Assembly (NCBI GenBank): GCA_014873095.1
Contig: CP050848.1
Span: 2,601,850-2,665,849 of the forward strand
Direction of reading: 5' to 3'
Length of the DNA stretch: 64,000 nt
DNA from: Planctomycetales bacterium ZRK34
Lineage (GTDB): Bacteria > Planctomycetota > Phycisphaerae > Phycisphaerales > Zrk34
Shown here in pieces: positions 1 through 7,990 of the stretch. The stretch's first letter is position 1; every line of letters starts with the position of its first letter. A model generated the notes under the pieces. It did not search any database. It was given only the letters and a program-made list of their open reading frames with translations, and had not been told where the DNA came from. Made by a program: the position numbers and the translations under genes.

Positions 1-2
1 TG

Positions 3-1568
3 ACGCTGGTGAGTCGGCTGTTCGGGCTGGTGCGTGACTGGTCGCTGGCGTGGGTGTTCGGCTTCGGGTGGGTCTATGACGCATTCGTGATCGCGTTCAT
101 GATTCCGAATCTGTTTCGACGCCTGTTCGGCGAAGGGGCGCTGGCGGCGGCATTCGTCCCGCAGTACACCCGCCTGCGGCGCAAGCACGAGCAAAGCGCG
201 CATGCATTTGCAACCAGCGTGCTGTGGCGCATCACCATCGCGCTGACAGGCATTGCGCTGGTGACGGTGGCCACGCTGATCGTGGTCGACCTGGCGGCAT
301 CGCTGAGCCAGCGGGCGGACCTGACGGTGAAGCTGACGTCGATCACGTTGTGGTACGCGCCGCTGGTTTGCGTGGCGGCGATACTCGGCGCGATTCTGCA
401 GGTGCACGGGCGGTTCGGTCCGCCGGCCGCGGCGCCGGTGATTCTGAATCTGTTCATCATCGGGGCCTGCTTTGTGGCCGGTTACGCCATGGGGCCGGAC
501 GTGGTCGTCGAGCGGCGGATCATGATGGTGTGCATCGCGGTGATCATGGCGGGCCTGGTGCAGGTCGGCTGGCAGGCGGCGCTGCGCCCGAAGGGATCGA
601 CCTATGAGCGGCCGCATGAAGGGCTGGTCAGCGATGCGATGGGCCGACTGATGCGGCAGTGGGGGCCGACGGTCGTGGGGCTGGCGGTATTTCAGGTGAA
701 CGTGCTGGCGGACTCGCTGATCGCGTGGTTCTTCTCGTCGCCGCCGGGCGCGCAGGCGGGGGCGACGATGCACCTGATGGGGTGGCAACCGCAGTACCCG
801 ATGCAGACGGGGTCGGTGTCGGTGCTCGGGGCCACGGCGCGGCTCTACGAATTTCCGATCGGTGTGTTCGGCATCGCGGTCGCCACGGCGATCTTTCCGC
901 AACTGGCGGCGGCGGCTGAAGATCGCATACGTTTTACCGATCTGCTGCACCGCGGTCTGCGCCTGACGATACTCATCGGTCTGCCGGCGTCGATCGGGCT
1001 GGTGCTGATCCGCGAACCACTGGCTACGGCGATCTACTACCGCGGCGGCAAACTCACCGCCGACGATGCCGCCCGCATCGCCTGGGTGCTCAGCGGGTAC
1101 GCCCCGGCCGTGTGGGCCTACTCGATGAACCACCTGTTGACGCGCACTTTCTATGCTCATCAGAATACCCTCACGCCGATGCGCGTGGCGGTGTCGATGG
1201 TCGCGTTGAATGTGACGTTGAATCTGCTGTTGATCTGGCCGCTGGGGGCGGCGGGGCTCGCCTGGTCCACCGCCATCTGCGCGGCGATTCAATCAGTGAT
1301 TCTTCTGCGACTGGTTTGTCGATACGTCGATCGCCCGCTCGACGGCGCGGTGCTGGCGAGCTGGGGGCGCAGCGGAATCGTCACGGTGGTGATGGCGGCG
1401 GTGCTGATCGGAGTCTTGCGGCCGTTCGAGTTGGACACGATGTCGAGATGGCAGGTGGTCGGGCTGTTGCTCGGCGCCACGGGGGCGGGAACGCTCGCCG
1501 TCGCCGCCTCGGCATGGCTGCTGAAAATGCCTGAAATCCGCTGGATTTTCAGTCGCCGCGGCGCTTAA
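3..1568 (+). CDS. murJ: Lipid II flippase MurJ (5' end cut by window)
   Basis: MurJ flips lipid-linked peptidoglycan precursor across the inner membrane. The reading frame is open to the window edge. The codons before the first GTG at position 9 read Thr-Leu, giving TLVSRLFGLVRD, which matches the usual MurJ N-terminal helix, so the true start lies upstream and only a few dozen residues are missing. The motif NLFRRLFGEGALAAAFVPQY is a hallmark of MurJ/MviN in the MOP exporter superfamily. About 13 further hydrophobic segments follow and the length (about 520 aa) is normal. It ends in TAA at 1568. Function is assigned by family, with high certainty. Confidence 0.95.
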   Translation, partial: TLVSRLFGLVRDWSLAWVFGFGWVYDAFVIAFMIPNLFRRLFGEGALAAAFVPQYTRLRRKHEQSAHAFATSVLWRITIALTGIALVTVATLIVVDLAASLSQRADLTVKLTSITLWYAPLVCVAAILGAILQVHGRFGPPAAAPVILNLFIIGACFVAGYAMGPDVVVERRIMMVCIAVIMAGLVQVGWQAALRPKGSTYERPHEGLVSDAMGRLMRQWGPTVVGLAVFQVNVLADSLIAWFFSSPPGAQAGATMHLMGWQPQYPMQTGSVSVLGATARLYEFPIGVFGIAVATAIFPQLAAAAEDRIRFTDLLHRGLRLTILIGLPASIGLVLIREPLATAIYYRGGKLTADDAARIAWVLSGYAPAVWAYSMNHLLTRTFYAHQNTLTPMRVAVSMVALNVTLNLLLIWPLGAAGLAWSTAICAAIQSVILLRLVCRYVDRPLDGAVLASWGRSGIVTVVMAAVLIGVLRPFELDTMSRWQVVGLLLGATGAGTLAVAASAWLLKMPEIRWIFSRRGA

Positions 1569-1642
1569 TTCCGATCGGGGCGGCGATGGCGCACCCCGCC
1601 CCTAAGGAAAAGTCGATACATGCTTTTCAGCAAATTACCGAG

Positions 1643-1670
1643 TTGGTAAACCCTCAGAGCGTGATATATT
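1643..1670 (+). promoter_or_regulatory. Candidate sigma70-type promoter
   Basis: TTGGTA at 1643-1648 and TATATT at 1665-1670 are separated by 16 nt. The pair lies in the gap after murJ and would start a transcript near 1677 that runs to the terminator at 1870-1906. It was read by eye and motif quality is moderate. Confidence 0.4.
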
Positions 1671-1676
1671 TACCCA

Positions 1677-1906
1677 CAACGACATTGGGATCGCAGCCCA
1701 CGATCAGCAACAGACAAAGTTCCCCTAAGTCGGGCGAAGGAAGATGAAAAGAAGGGTGATCACGTCATCATGCATCAATAACGATGACACACATGACGGT
1801 CGCGAAGGTTGAAAGATGAGCGTTTGTCGAGCTTTGGCACGGGCTCGGCAAACGCAACAAGGGAACTCGGAGCGTTGTTCTTTAACGGGAACAACGCTCT
1901 TTTTTT
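1677..1906 (+). ncRNA. Candidate structured small RNA, about 230 nt
   Basis: This gap holds no convincing protein gene. It has a promoter-like pair upstream and two strong hairpins at its 3' end. The first pairs 1820-1833 with 1842-1855, allowing two G-U pairs. The second (1870-1880 with 1889-1899) is followed by seven T. A 22-codon ORF (1744-1812, ATG preceded by AAGGAAG) could be a leader peptide, but it may be chance. The sequence does not look like tmRNA, RNase P RNA, SRP RNA or 6S RNA to me. The alternative is that this is simply the long 3' UTR of murJ. Confidence 0.35.
1870..1906 (+). terminator. Rho-independent terminator
   Basis: A perfect 11-bp stem GAGCGTTGTTC / GAACAACGCTC (1870-1880, 1889-1899) with an 8-nt loop is followed directly by seven T. 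The T run touches the stop codon of the convergent GH16 gene. On the minus strand the hairpin has no T tract, so it mainly serves plus-strand transcription. Confidence 0.85.
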
Positions 1907-2720
1907 ATTCATCAGCATCGGCCCGCTGCCAGACGCGAATGTAATCCACTTCGTACTCGGTGGGGAAGCCCTCGGGCGAGGCGTTGCGGCGCAGCGGTGC
2001 ACGAACCCCGAACGACAGCGCCACATCCAGCGGTTGATCCCAGTAGGTGTTTTCTCGCTCGCGGACAACCTCGCCGTCGATATGCCACGTGATCTTCGTC
2101 GGCGTCCACAGACAACCGTATACGTGAAAATCATCGCGTGGATTCCACGGGGCGGTCCAATGGTGGCCCTCCCGCAGCGGCGCTTTGTCAGCCGGCAGCT
2201 TCGGGTGTTTGAACACGTGCGTATTCACATGCATGATGCTCGGATTGGTTTTCCACTGGGTCAGTTCGATGAAATCGATCTCCGTCCAGCGGTCACCCTC
2301 ATTACGCCACGTCCAGAACGCCGGGCAGACTCCCGGAAAGCGCGTCGCGCCTTTGAGGCGGGCTTCGAAATATCCGTAACGGATCGGCTCGGCCCGCGAG
2401 CGGATGATGCCGGAGGTGTAGTAGATGTCGCGCTGGTTGCGCTTGTGTGGTTCGTAGGCCATGCGCAGGTGCAGATGCCCCCCGGCGACCTGCACATTGT
2501 CCGGCTCCCAGGACCAGTCGCCCCAGTCTCTGACATCGTTATCCCACTTTTCCAGGTCGAGCGAAGGCCCGTCAAACTCATCACTGAATGCCTGCTGGAG
2601 CACCCAACGTCCTTCGACGGAGGCTGTGGGCTTCGGCGTTGTGGTGCAGGCGCCGAGCGCCAGGCACATCGCCACGAGAGTCATCATGGCGCACTGTGAT
2701 TTAATCGTGATCGTACTCAT
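1905..2720 (-). CDS. GH16 family glycanase, lipoprotein
   Basis: This is a probable endo-acting hydrolase of beta-linked galactans or glucans, in the agarase/porphyranase/carrageenase part of GH16. The catalytic motif EIDFIE is present with E147 and E152 as nucleophile and acid/base, preceded by FWTWRNEGDRW. The N-terminus carries a lipobox (LGAC, Cys25), so the enzyme is probably anchored in the envelope. At 271 aa it is a single catalytic domain without a binding module. The first ATG lies in the loop of an inverted repeat (2704-2734); an internal start at Met12 or Met13 would still leave a full lipoprotein signal. It lies 35 nt downstream of queF. The substrate is not fixed by the sequence. 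Confidence 0.88.
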   Translation of the reverse strand: MSTITIKSQCAMMTLVAMCLALGACTTTPKPTASVEGRWVLQQAFSDEFDGPSLDLEKWDNDVRDWGDWSWEPDNVQVAGGHLHLRMAYEPHKRNQRDIYYTSGIIRSRAEPIRYGYFEARLKGATRFPGVCPAFWTWRNEGDRWTEIDFIELTQWKTNPSIMHVNTHVFKHPKLPADKAPLREGHHWTAPWNPRDDFHVYGCLWTPTKITWHIDGEVVRERENTYWDQPLDVALSFGVRAPLRRNASPEGFPTEYEVDYIRVWQRADADE

Positions 2721-2734
2721 GTACGATCAACGAT
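2704..2734. promoter_or_regulatory. Inverted repeat around the GH16 start codon
   Basis: TGATCGTAC (2708-2716) pairs with GTACGATCA (2721-2729) across a 4-nt loop, and ATCG/CGAT extend the stem past one bulged base. The annotated start codon occupies the loop. It may be a repressor operator or an mRNA hairpin controlling translation. Confidence 0.45.
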
Positions 2735-2755
2735 GGCTGCGCGAGGTGTAATGCT

Positions 2756-3121
2756 TCAGAGATATTCCAGCGGGACTTCACCGGCGGTGGCGGTGATGGC
2801 TGAACGAATGCCGCCGCGGCCGCGCCACTGGGTTTGAATCACCAGCCAGCGAGGCTTCATGATTTCGGTCAGGTCGTCGCAGATCACGTTTGTGACCTTC
2901 TCGTAAAACGCGCCTTCGTTGCGGAACGACTGGTAATACAGCTTCAGCGCCTTCAGCTCAACGCAAACCTTGTCGGGGCAGTACCGCAGCACGACGTCGC
3001 CAAAGTCGGGGTGGCCCGTTTTGGGGCAGACGCTGGTGAACTCCTCGCTGACGTGTTCGATCACGTAGTCGCGCGAGGGTGCGGGGTTATCGAAGACTTC
3101 AAGCAGGCTGGTGTCGGGCAT
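2756..3121 (-). CDS. queF: NADPH-dependent 7-cyano-7-deazaguanine reductase (preQ1 synthase)
   Basis: QueF reduces the nitrile of preQ0 to the amine of preQ1 in queuosine biosynthesis. It is of the short unimodular type. Counted from the ATG at 3121, the catalytic pair is Cys32 and Asp39 in SVCPKTGHPDFG, with the seven-residue spacing seen in the family, and the signature ELKALKLYYQSFRNEG follows. A GTG at 3178 would add 19 residues and overlap the upstream stop by 4 nt. That segment contains a terminator-like hairpin and no family similarity, so ATG 3121 is preferred. The protein is 121 aa and cytosolic. Confidence 0.93.
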   Translation of the reverse strand: MPDTSLLEVFDNPAPSRDYVIEHVSEEFTSVCPKTGHPDFGDVVLRYCPDKVCVELKALKLYYQSFRNEGAFYEKVTNVICDDLTEIMKPRWLVIQTQWRGRGGIRSAITATAGEVPLEYL

Positions 3122-3137
3122 GGTTGATTCTGTGAGT

Positions 3138-3159
3138 GAAAACACGCCGCAAGCGGCGT
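3138..3159 (-). terminator. Terminator-like hairpin before queF
   Basis: ACGCCGC (3144-3150) and GCGGCGT (3153-3159) form a 7-bp stem with a 2-nt loop. On the minus strand it is followed by GTTTT. It lies between the TPR gene and the preferred queF start, so it could end the TPR transcript or attenuate read-through. The T tract is short. Confidence 0.45.
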
Positions 3160-3174
3160 CGCTGAACAGGGAAA

Positions 3175-4170
3175 TCACAGGCGCGAGTAGCGGCTGATCA
3201 GATCGAGGATTTTGGGCTGGTCGAGATTCAGACGCACGGACTTCTGCCAGGCGGTGACGGCCCGGTTGCGAAGCTTGAGATCGGTGCGGTCGCTTTGGAT
3301 GTAGCGCGTCATGAGGTTGACGCCGAGCCCGTTGAGGGCTGCGGTGTTTTCGTCGTCGAGCTTCAGAGCCTGCTCGTAAGCTTCCTGGCTGGCGTCGAGG
3401 TTTTCGAGTTTGTACTGGGCGTAGCCGAGGCGCTCGTAGTACGTGGCGGTCGGGTTGGTTTTGATCAGTTTGGTCAGCAGTTCGACGGCCTTTTGCGGGG
3501 AGCCTGATTTGAGTTCGGCCGTGGCGAGGTTGACCGCGACGTGTTCATCCAGTTCGCCGGCGTTGGCTTCGACGGTGCGATACTGAGCCAGGGCTTTGTC
3601 ATGCTGGCCGAGCGCAGCGTAAATCGCGCCGAGATTGACACGGGCCGGCTGATGGTCCGGGTCCAGTTCGACGGCCCGCTGAGCGTACGGCAGGGCGAGC
3701 CTGGGCTCACCGATCTGAAGATACGCCGTGGCCAGGTTGAGGTTGGCCTCCATCGAGGAGGGATTGATCGTCAGGGCGGTGAGGTAGGTGCGGATGGCGT
3801 CGCGCAGACGGTTGAGCAGGTGATAGGCCAGCCCGAGTTTGAAGTTGGCATCGTAACTGTTGGGCTTCAGATCGCGGGCCGCCTTGTATTCCCTGGCGGC
3901 CTCGACGTAGTTGCCGGTCATCTGATGCAGATCACCGATGCCGATGTGTGCGTCGACGTTTTCGTGATCTTTCGCCAGAGCTTCCTGGAACAACTCCATC
4001 GCCAACTCCAGGTTGCCCATCTCCATGACGGCGCTGGCCTGCTCGGCGAGTTCGGTGGCCTCTCGGGTTTTGGCCGATGATGACTTGGGAGCCATCGTGC
4101 ACCCGGCTGTCAAACCCATCGCCGCGGCGATCATCATCATCCACAACGTGTATTTCATCTGCTGTTTCAT
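3175..4170 (-). CDS. TPR-repeat lipoprotein
   Basis: 331 aa with a lipoprotein signal (LTAGC, Cys24) followed by about seven tetratricopeptide repeats from roughly residue 40 to 290. Repeat cores such as NLNLATAYLQIGEPRLALPYAQRA and ARVNLGAIYAALGQHDKALAQY show the helix-pair pattern; only short pieces are cited here. TPR arrays hold other proteins, so it probably acts as a periplasmic or outer-membrane scaffold. No enzymatic domain is visible. It precedes queF and GH16 on the same strand, but the hairpin after it suggests a separate transcript. The specific partner is unknown. Confidence 0.85.
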   Translation of the reverse strand: MKQQMKYTLWMMMIAAAMGLTAGCTMAPKSSSAKTREATELAEQASAVMEMGNLELAMELFQEALAKDHENVDAHIGIGDLHQMTGNYVEAAREYKAARDLKPNSYDANFKLGLAYHLLNRLRDAIRTYLTALTINPSSMEANLNLATAYLQIGEPRLALPYAQRAVELDPDHQPARVNLGAIYAALGQHDKALAQYRTVEANAGELDEHVAVNLATAELKSGSPQKAVELLTKLIKTNPTATYYERLGYAQYKLENLDASQEAYEQALKLDDENTAALNGLGVNLMTRYIQSDRTDLKLRNRAVTAWQKSVRLNLDQPKILDLISRYSRL

Positions 4171-4230
4171 GCAATAACAGTACGACTGCGCGCTGTTGAA
4201 TGCAATCCCTCCATCGCGGCGGGGCGGTTT

Positions 4231-6228
4231 CTAACGAATCCGATACAGGCTGATGGTCGACCACCGCTGGACGGGGCTCAGCACGTTGGCGACCAGTTGA
4301 TCGAGTCGGTCGCGGGTGATCGCAGGGTCGTAACCGTAGTTGCCCGGGCTGGTCCACAACGAAAGCATGCCCCAGTCGATCAACACGTGGGTGTAGTCGT
4401 GGTCGATCAACCACTGGCGAGCCCCGGTGACGCCGCCTTCGCTGAGGGCCGCCCCGAGCGGGCTGGCGTCCCAGACGGTGTGATAGGTGATCGGCCGCTG
4501 AATATACAGCGGCGTGGCGTAGCCCTCGGCGTAGACCTTCGCGTGGGGCGGCAACTGGTTGATGACATTCGTAGGCAGGTAGACCGGGGATTGGTAGTTG
4601 AGTTTGGTCTGCCAATTTACGCCGTCGATATACATCCAGGCGTTGCCCTCGCGCTGATTCAGGTACAGGGCGAACGACGCGACCGTCAGCAGCCCCACAC
4701 CGATGATCCCGCCGAGCATCGTCAGTCGCCCGCCGAGCATCAGGCCGATCAACACGCACGCCGGCAGCAACATCGGTATCGCAAAGCGACTTTGATGATG
4801 CGTCATGAACACCCAAAACCCCGCCTGCACGATCAGCATCAACACCATCGCAATCGCGACCCGCCGCCTGCCTGCGTCCAGCCACCCAAAGATCGCACCG
4901 ACCAACGCCGCCGGCCAGACGATATACCCGAATTGAAAATCACCGAGCACGCGCGCCGCGAAAAGACGCATTGCTTCGGGTAGCGACACATCAGGCGTGT
5001 GCGCCGACTTCCATCTCGCGACTTGCTCCGGCGTCCAGTGGGCGGTGCCGAACAACTCAGTTGCAAAGGGAAAAGTCGGATTGCCGGTCCACACCCCGTT
5101 GCGGATCATCCACAGCCCGAGCATCACGCCGGCTCCGAGCGCGAAGGTGATCACCCGGGTGATCTGCGCGCGCGCCCCGCTGCGTCGATCGATGAGCACG
5201 ACCATTACGATCGGCAGCGCGATCATGCCCGCCGCGGTGAGTTTGCACAGCATGCCGACGCCGCAGAGCAGACCGATGATCAGTCCGCGTCGCGCGTCTT
5301 GGGTCAGCGTTGTCGACTGGTCACCGCGCAGGGCTGTCAGCAGCGCCGCAGCGCCGAGGGCCATCACCGCCTGCTCATCGTAGGCCATGGAGCCGGTCAC
5401 GATCGTCCAAGGCGTTGCGAGGTAGACACCCGCCGCGATCGCCCCGGCCCGGTCGCCGGCAAAGGCGTCGACGATGCGGCCGATGCCCGTCGCTGCCGTC
5501 AGCGTGATCATTGCCGTCAACATCTGGGCTGCATACGCCGCCTCCGCCGCTGATCCGAACCAGCAGGCCAGATGCATGAACGTCGCTTCGGCGAGATTCG
5601 GCAGGTAGGAATAAACGTTGTGCTCGAGCCCGGTGATCGCGCCGTTTCGCATCCACTCCTGCGGTAGTTGCAGGTGGTAGCTGAGCACGTCGTAGCCGAA
5701 GAACTCGCTGGACCACAGTCCGCCCGGGGCCAGGCATGTCGCGCCGATCAGCAGGCCCGCCGCCGGCGCCGCCGCGATGATCGGCCAGGGCCACGTCGGC
5801 CATCGCTCCGGGTCGTTCCACTGCCCACGGGTTGCGCCCAACTGCCAGGCCAGCCCGCCCCAACCTGCCGCCGTGACTACCCACGCGGTGGTTGGATTAA
5901 GCATTCCGCCGAGCCCCAGGGCCCAGTCGATCAGCCCCAGCCCTGCGATGCCGAGCCCCGTCTGTGCGACCAGCCCGACGCCGAGTTCACCATCCGGTCC
6001 GGCCAGCGCCCGTCGCAGAACATACCCCAGTCCGATCGCCGCCGTCAGCCACGCCCCGGCCGCCAGCGCCGATTCGATCACCAATGCCAGCAACACCCCG
6101 AACCGCGCCGCCAGCGGCGACAGGCCCTGACTGACGACCACCAGCCCGGCCACAAACAACACCACCGTCCCGACGGCCAGCAACCGATCGCGAAGTCCGG
6201 TGGATTGTGTTGTTTCCGGTTGCGTCAT
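4231..6228 (-). CDS. Polytopic membrane protein, GT-C glycosyltransferase-like
   Basis: About 665 aa from the preferred ATG at 6228 (MTQPET), with more than ten hydrophobic segments and a C-terminal soluble part from about residue 560. The topology and the loop FFGYDVLSYHLQLPQEW after the early helices resemble GT-C (PMT/ArnT-like) glycosyltransferases, which use polyprenyl-linked sugars at the membrane. The canonical DD/DE metal pair is not obvious. An ATG seven codons upstream lies inside a dispersed repeat (6232-6267) and is therefore not favoured. The exact function is unknown; an alternative is a non-catalytic membrane protein of the same fold. Confidence 0.7.
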   Translation of the reverse strand: MTQPETTQSTGLRDRLLAVGTVVLFVAGLVVVSQGLSPLAARFGVLLALVIESALAAGAWLTAAIGLGYVLRRALAGPDGELGVGLVAQTGLGIAGLGLIDWALGLGGMLNPTTAWVVTAAGWGGLAWQLGATRGQWNDPERWPTWPWPIIAAAPAAGLLIGATCLAPGGLWSSEFFGYDVLSYHLQLPQEWMRNGAITGLEHNVYSYLPNLAEATFMHLACWFGSAAEAAYAAQMLTAMITLTAATGIGRIVDAFAGDRAGAIAAGVYLATPWTIVTGSMAYDEQAVMALGAAALLTALRGDQSTTLTQDARRGLIIGLLCGVGMLCKLTAAGMIALPIVMVVLIDRRSGARAQITRVITFALGAGVMLGLWMIRNGVWTGNPTFPFATELFGTAHWTPEQVARWKSAHTPDVSLPEAMRLFAARVLGDFQFGYIVWPAALVGAIFGWLDAGRRRVAIAMVLMLIVQAGFWVFMTHHQSRFAIPMLLPACVLIGLMLGGRLTMLGGIIGVGLLTVASFALYLNQREGNAWMYIDGVNWQTKLNYQSPVYLPTNVINQLPPHAKVYAEGYATPLYIQRPITYHTVWDASPLGAALSEGGVTGARQWLIDHDYTHVLIDWGMLSLWTSPGNYGYDPAITRDRLDQLVANVLSPVQRWSTISLYRIR

Positions 6229-6231
6229 GTT

Positions 6232-6267
6232 GAAACCACAGATGAACACAGATAAACACGGATGATC
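6232..6267. repeat. Left arm of inverted repeat flanking the GxxExxY gene
   Basis: The arm starts GAAACCACAGATGAACACAG and continues with a degenerate second copy of the ACACAGAT-type unit, ending at GATC. It is the inverse of 6642-6674 and sits directly after the GxxExxY stop codon. Confidence 0.8.
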
Positions 6268-6664
6268 AGATCATGAGTCGCTTGATGCCTACCTTGGGCG
6301 TCCCAAAATTGAGCACCAATCCAACGGGAATTTGTGTTGCGCGCAGGTAGTTCAAACATTGGGCCACATGAATATCATCAATCGCACGACAGGATTTCAA
6401 TTCGATGAGAACATTGTTTTCGACAATCAGATCAGCAACATATTCACCGACCACGATACCCTCGTAATATACGTGAATAGGCTGTTGTTGAACCGTATGC
6501 AAACCCATCTTACGCAGTTCATGCGTCAGGGCGTTTTCATAAACTTTCTCGAGAAATCCACTGCCCAGTTGATTTGAAACCCTGAATGCACCCTCGATGA
6601 TACGTTCAGTCAATCCGGCGTGATTCGTCGCGCCAATACTCGATCTGTGTTCATCTGTGTTCAT
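6266..6664 (-). CDS. GxxExxY family protein (PD-(D/E)XK-like)
   Basis: This is a small protein of the GxxExxY family, named for the motif seen here as GSGFLEKVYENAL (G, E, Y). The C-terminal half has VGEYVADLIVENNVLIELKS, in which the D and the ExK spacing match a PD-(D/E)XK nuclease-like core. Biochemical function of the family is not established. The ATG at 6664 opens with MNTDEHR, encoded by the right inverted repeat itself; a GTG at 6676 would add four residues. The gene is almost exactly framed by inverted repeats (6232-6267, 6642-6674), suggesting that gene and repeats travel together. Its base composition is lower in GC than its neighbours. Confidence 0.85.
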   Translation of the reverse strand: MNTDEHRSSIGATNHAGLTERIIEGAFRVSNQLGSGFLEKVYENALTHELRKMGLHTVQQQPIHVYYEGIVVGEYVADLIVENNVLIELKSCRAIDDIHVAQCLNYLRATQIPVGLVLNFGTPKVGIKRLMI

Positions 6665-6674
6665 CTGTGGTTCC
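6642..6674. repeat. Right arm of inverted repeat flanking the GxxExxY gene
   Basis: GATCTGTGTTCATCTGTG begins two tandem copies of a 10-nt unit followed by GTTCC. It is the reverse complement, with few changes, of the left arm. It supplies the first codons of the GxxExxY protein. Confidence 0.8.
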
Positions 6675-6682
6675 ACACGACT

Positions 6683-7990
6683 TTAACGCGGCTCGGTGCG
6701 TTCGGGTTGGTCCATGTCTTCCTCGTCATCGAGTTCGAACAGGCGGCGCAGCGCGGTGGCGTACATTGCGGCGGCGTCGGAGCGACCGCGGCCGAGTTCG
6801 CTGATGGGCCGATGCAGAATCTTGTTGACCACGCGATGCGTGTGCTCTTCGATGATCGGCTGCAACATCGAAGGGTCCGCGCCGCGTAGCTTGTTGACGG
6901 TGCGGCCGGACTCCGCCTGCCCGATCTCGTGAAGCTGATCGCGCAGCTTGCGGATCAGATCCGCGAAGTCATTCTGCTGAACGGCGGTGTAACACTCCAT
7001 GACGATCGGTTCGAGAATCGCCTCGGCGGCGCTGATCTGCTCGCTGCGTGCCGCATGATCATCCGCCAGGGCGCGTTGCAGGTCGTCCATGTTGTAGAGG
7101 TACACATTGGCCAGTTCGCCGACTGCTTCGCTGAAGTCGCGCGGCACCGCCATGTCGATCACGAACAACGGTCGAAACCGCCGCTTCTTGATCAGCGGTT
7201 TGAACCGCTCGGCGGTGACGATCGGTTCAGTCGCGCCCGTCGAGGTGATCACCACGTCCGCTTCGATCAGCGCCTCATCGAGTTGTTCAAACGGCCGAGC
7301 CTCGCCGCCGTATTTTGCCGCCAGCGGCAGGGCGCGTTCGATCGTGCGGTTGCACACGATCAGTTTCTCCGGCTTCAGCGCCATGAACTGCGCCAGCGTC
7401 AGGTCCGTCATCTTGCCAGCGCCGATCACGAGCACCGTCTTGTCGTCAAAGCGGTAGTACAGATGGCGCGCGAAGTCGACTGCGACGCTCGAAACACTGC
7501 GGCGGCCGGCCCCCAGCAGTGTCTGCGTGCGCACCCGCTTACCGGTCGCCAGCGCCGACTGAAAGACCTTGTGCAGCACCTTGCCGACGGCCTGCTCCTG
7601 TTTGGCCAGTTCGTAGGCCGCCCGCACCTGCCCGATGATCTGATTCTCGCCGAGCACCATCGAGTCGAGTCCCGACGACACACGGAACAGGTGGCGGATC
7701 GCTTTTTCGTTGTCGTGGTGATACGCCGCGGTCGCCAGTTCGTCGGCCGGCAGGTTACGCGAGTCGGCGAAGTAAGACAACACGCTGTCGATGCGCGGGT
7801 GGCCGTGCAGCGGACGCGCCACGTATAGCTCGGTGCGGTTGCACGTGGACAGCAGCGTCATTTCCGCATTGGGGTACAGCGCCTTGAGTTCACGCAACGT
7901 CTGCGCCGCCGCCGCCTCATTCATCGCCAGCTTCTCGCGCAGCGCCACAGATGCCGTCTGATGTGAGAGCCCCACACAGATCAGATGCAT
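6683..7990 (-). CDS. hemA: Glutamyl-tRNA reductase
   Basis: HemA reduces glutamyl-tRNA(Glu) to glutamate-1-semialdehyde with NADPH, the first step of C5-pathway tetrapyrrole synthesis. The catalytic Cys50 lies in LLSTCNRTELY, followed by LFRVSSGLDSMVLGE and a Rossmann segment VLVIGAGKMTDL. Length is 435 aa, typical. The C-terminal dimerisation helix is present and ends in an acidic tail. The start overlaps the end of the upstream HemX-like gene by 10 nt, so it is the third gene of a cysG-hemX-hemA operon on the minus strand. The cytosolic enzyme needs no signal and none is seen. Confidence 0.97.
   Translation of the reverse strand: MHLICVGLSHQTASVALREKLAMNEAAAAQTLRELKALYPNAEMTLLSTCNRTELYVARPLHGHPRIDSVLSYFADSRNLPADELATAAYHHDNEKAIRHLFRVSSGLDSMVLGENQIIGQVRAAYELAKQEQAVGKVLHKVFQSALATGKRVRTQTLLGAGRRSVSSVAVDFARHLYYRFDDKTVLVIGAGKMTDLTLAQFMALKPEKLIVCNRTIERALPLAAKYGGEARPFEQLDEALIEADVVITSTGATEPIVTAERFKPLIKKRRFRPLFVIDMAVPRDFSEAVGELANVYLYNMDDLQRALADDHAARSEQISAAEAILEPIVMECYTAVQQNDFADLIRKLRDQLHEIGQAESGRTVNKLRGADPSMLQPIIEEHTHRVVNKILHRPISELGRGRSDAAAMYATALRRLFELDDEEDMDQPERTEPR

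Noticed and set aside
1809..2699. 296-codon plus-strand frame
   Set aside because: It crosses a terminator and is antisense to the GH16 gene, which has intact catalytic residues.
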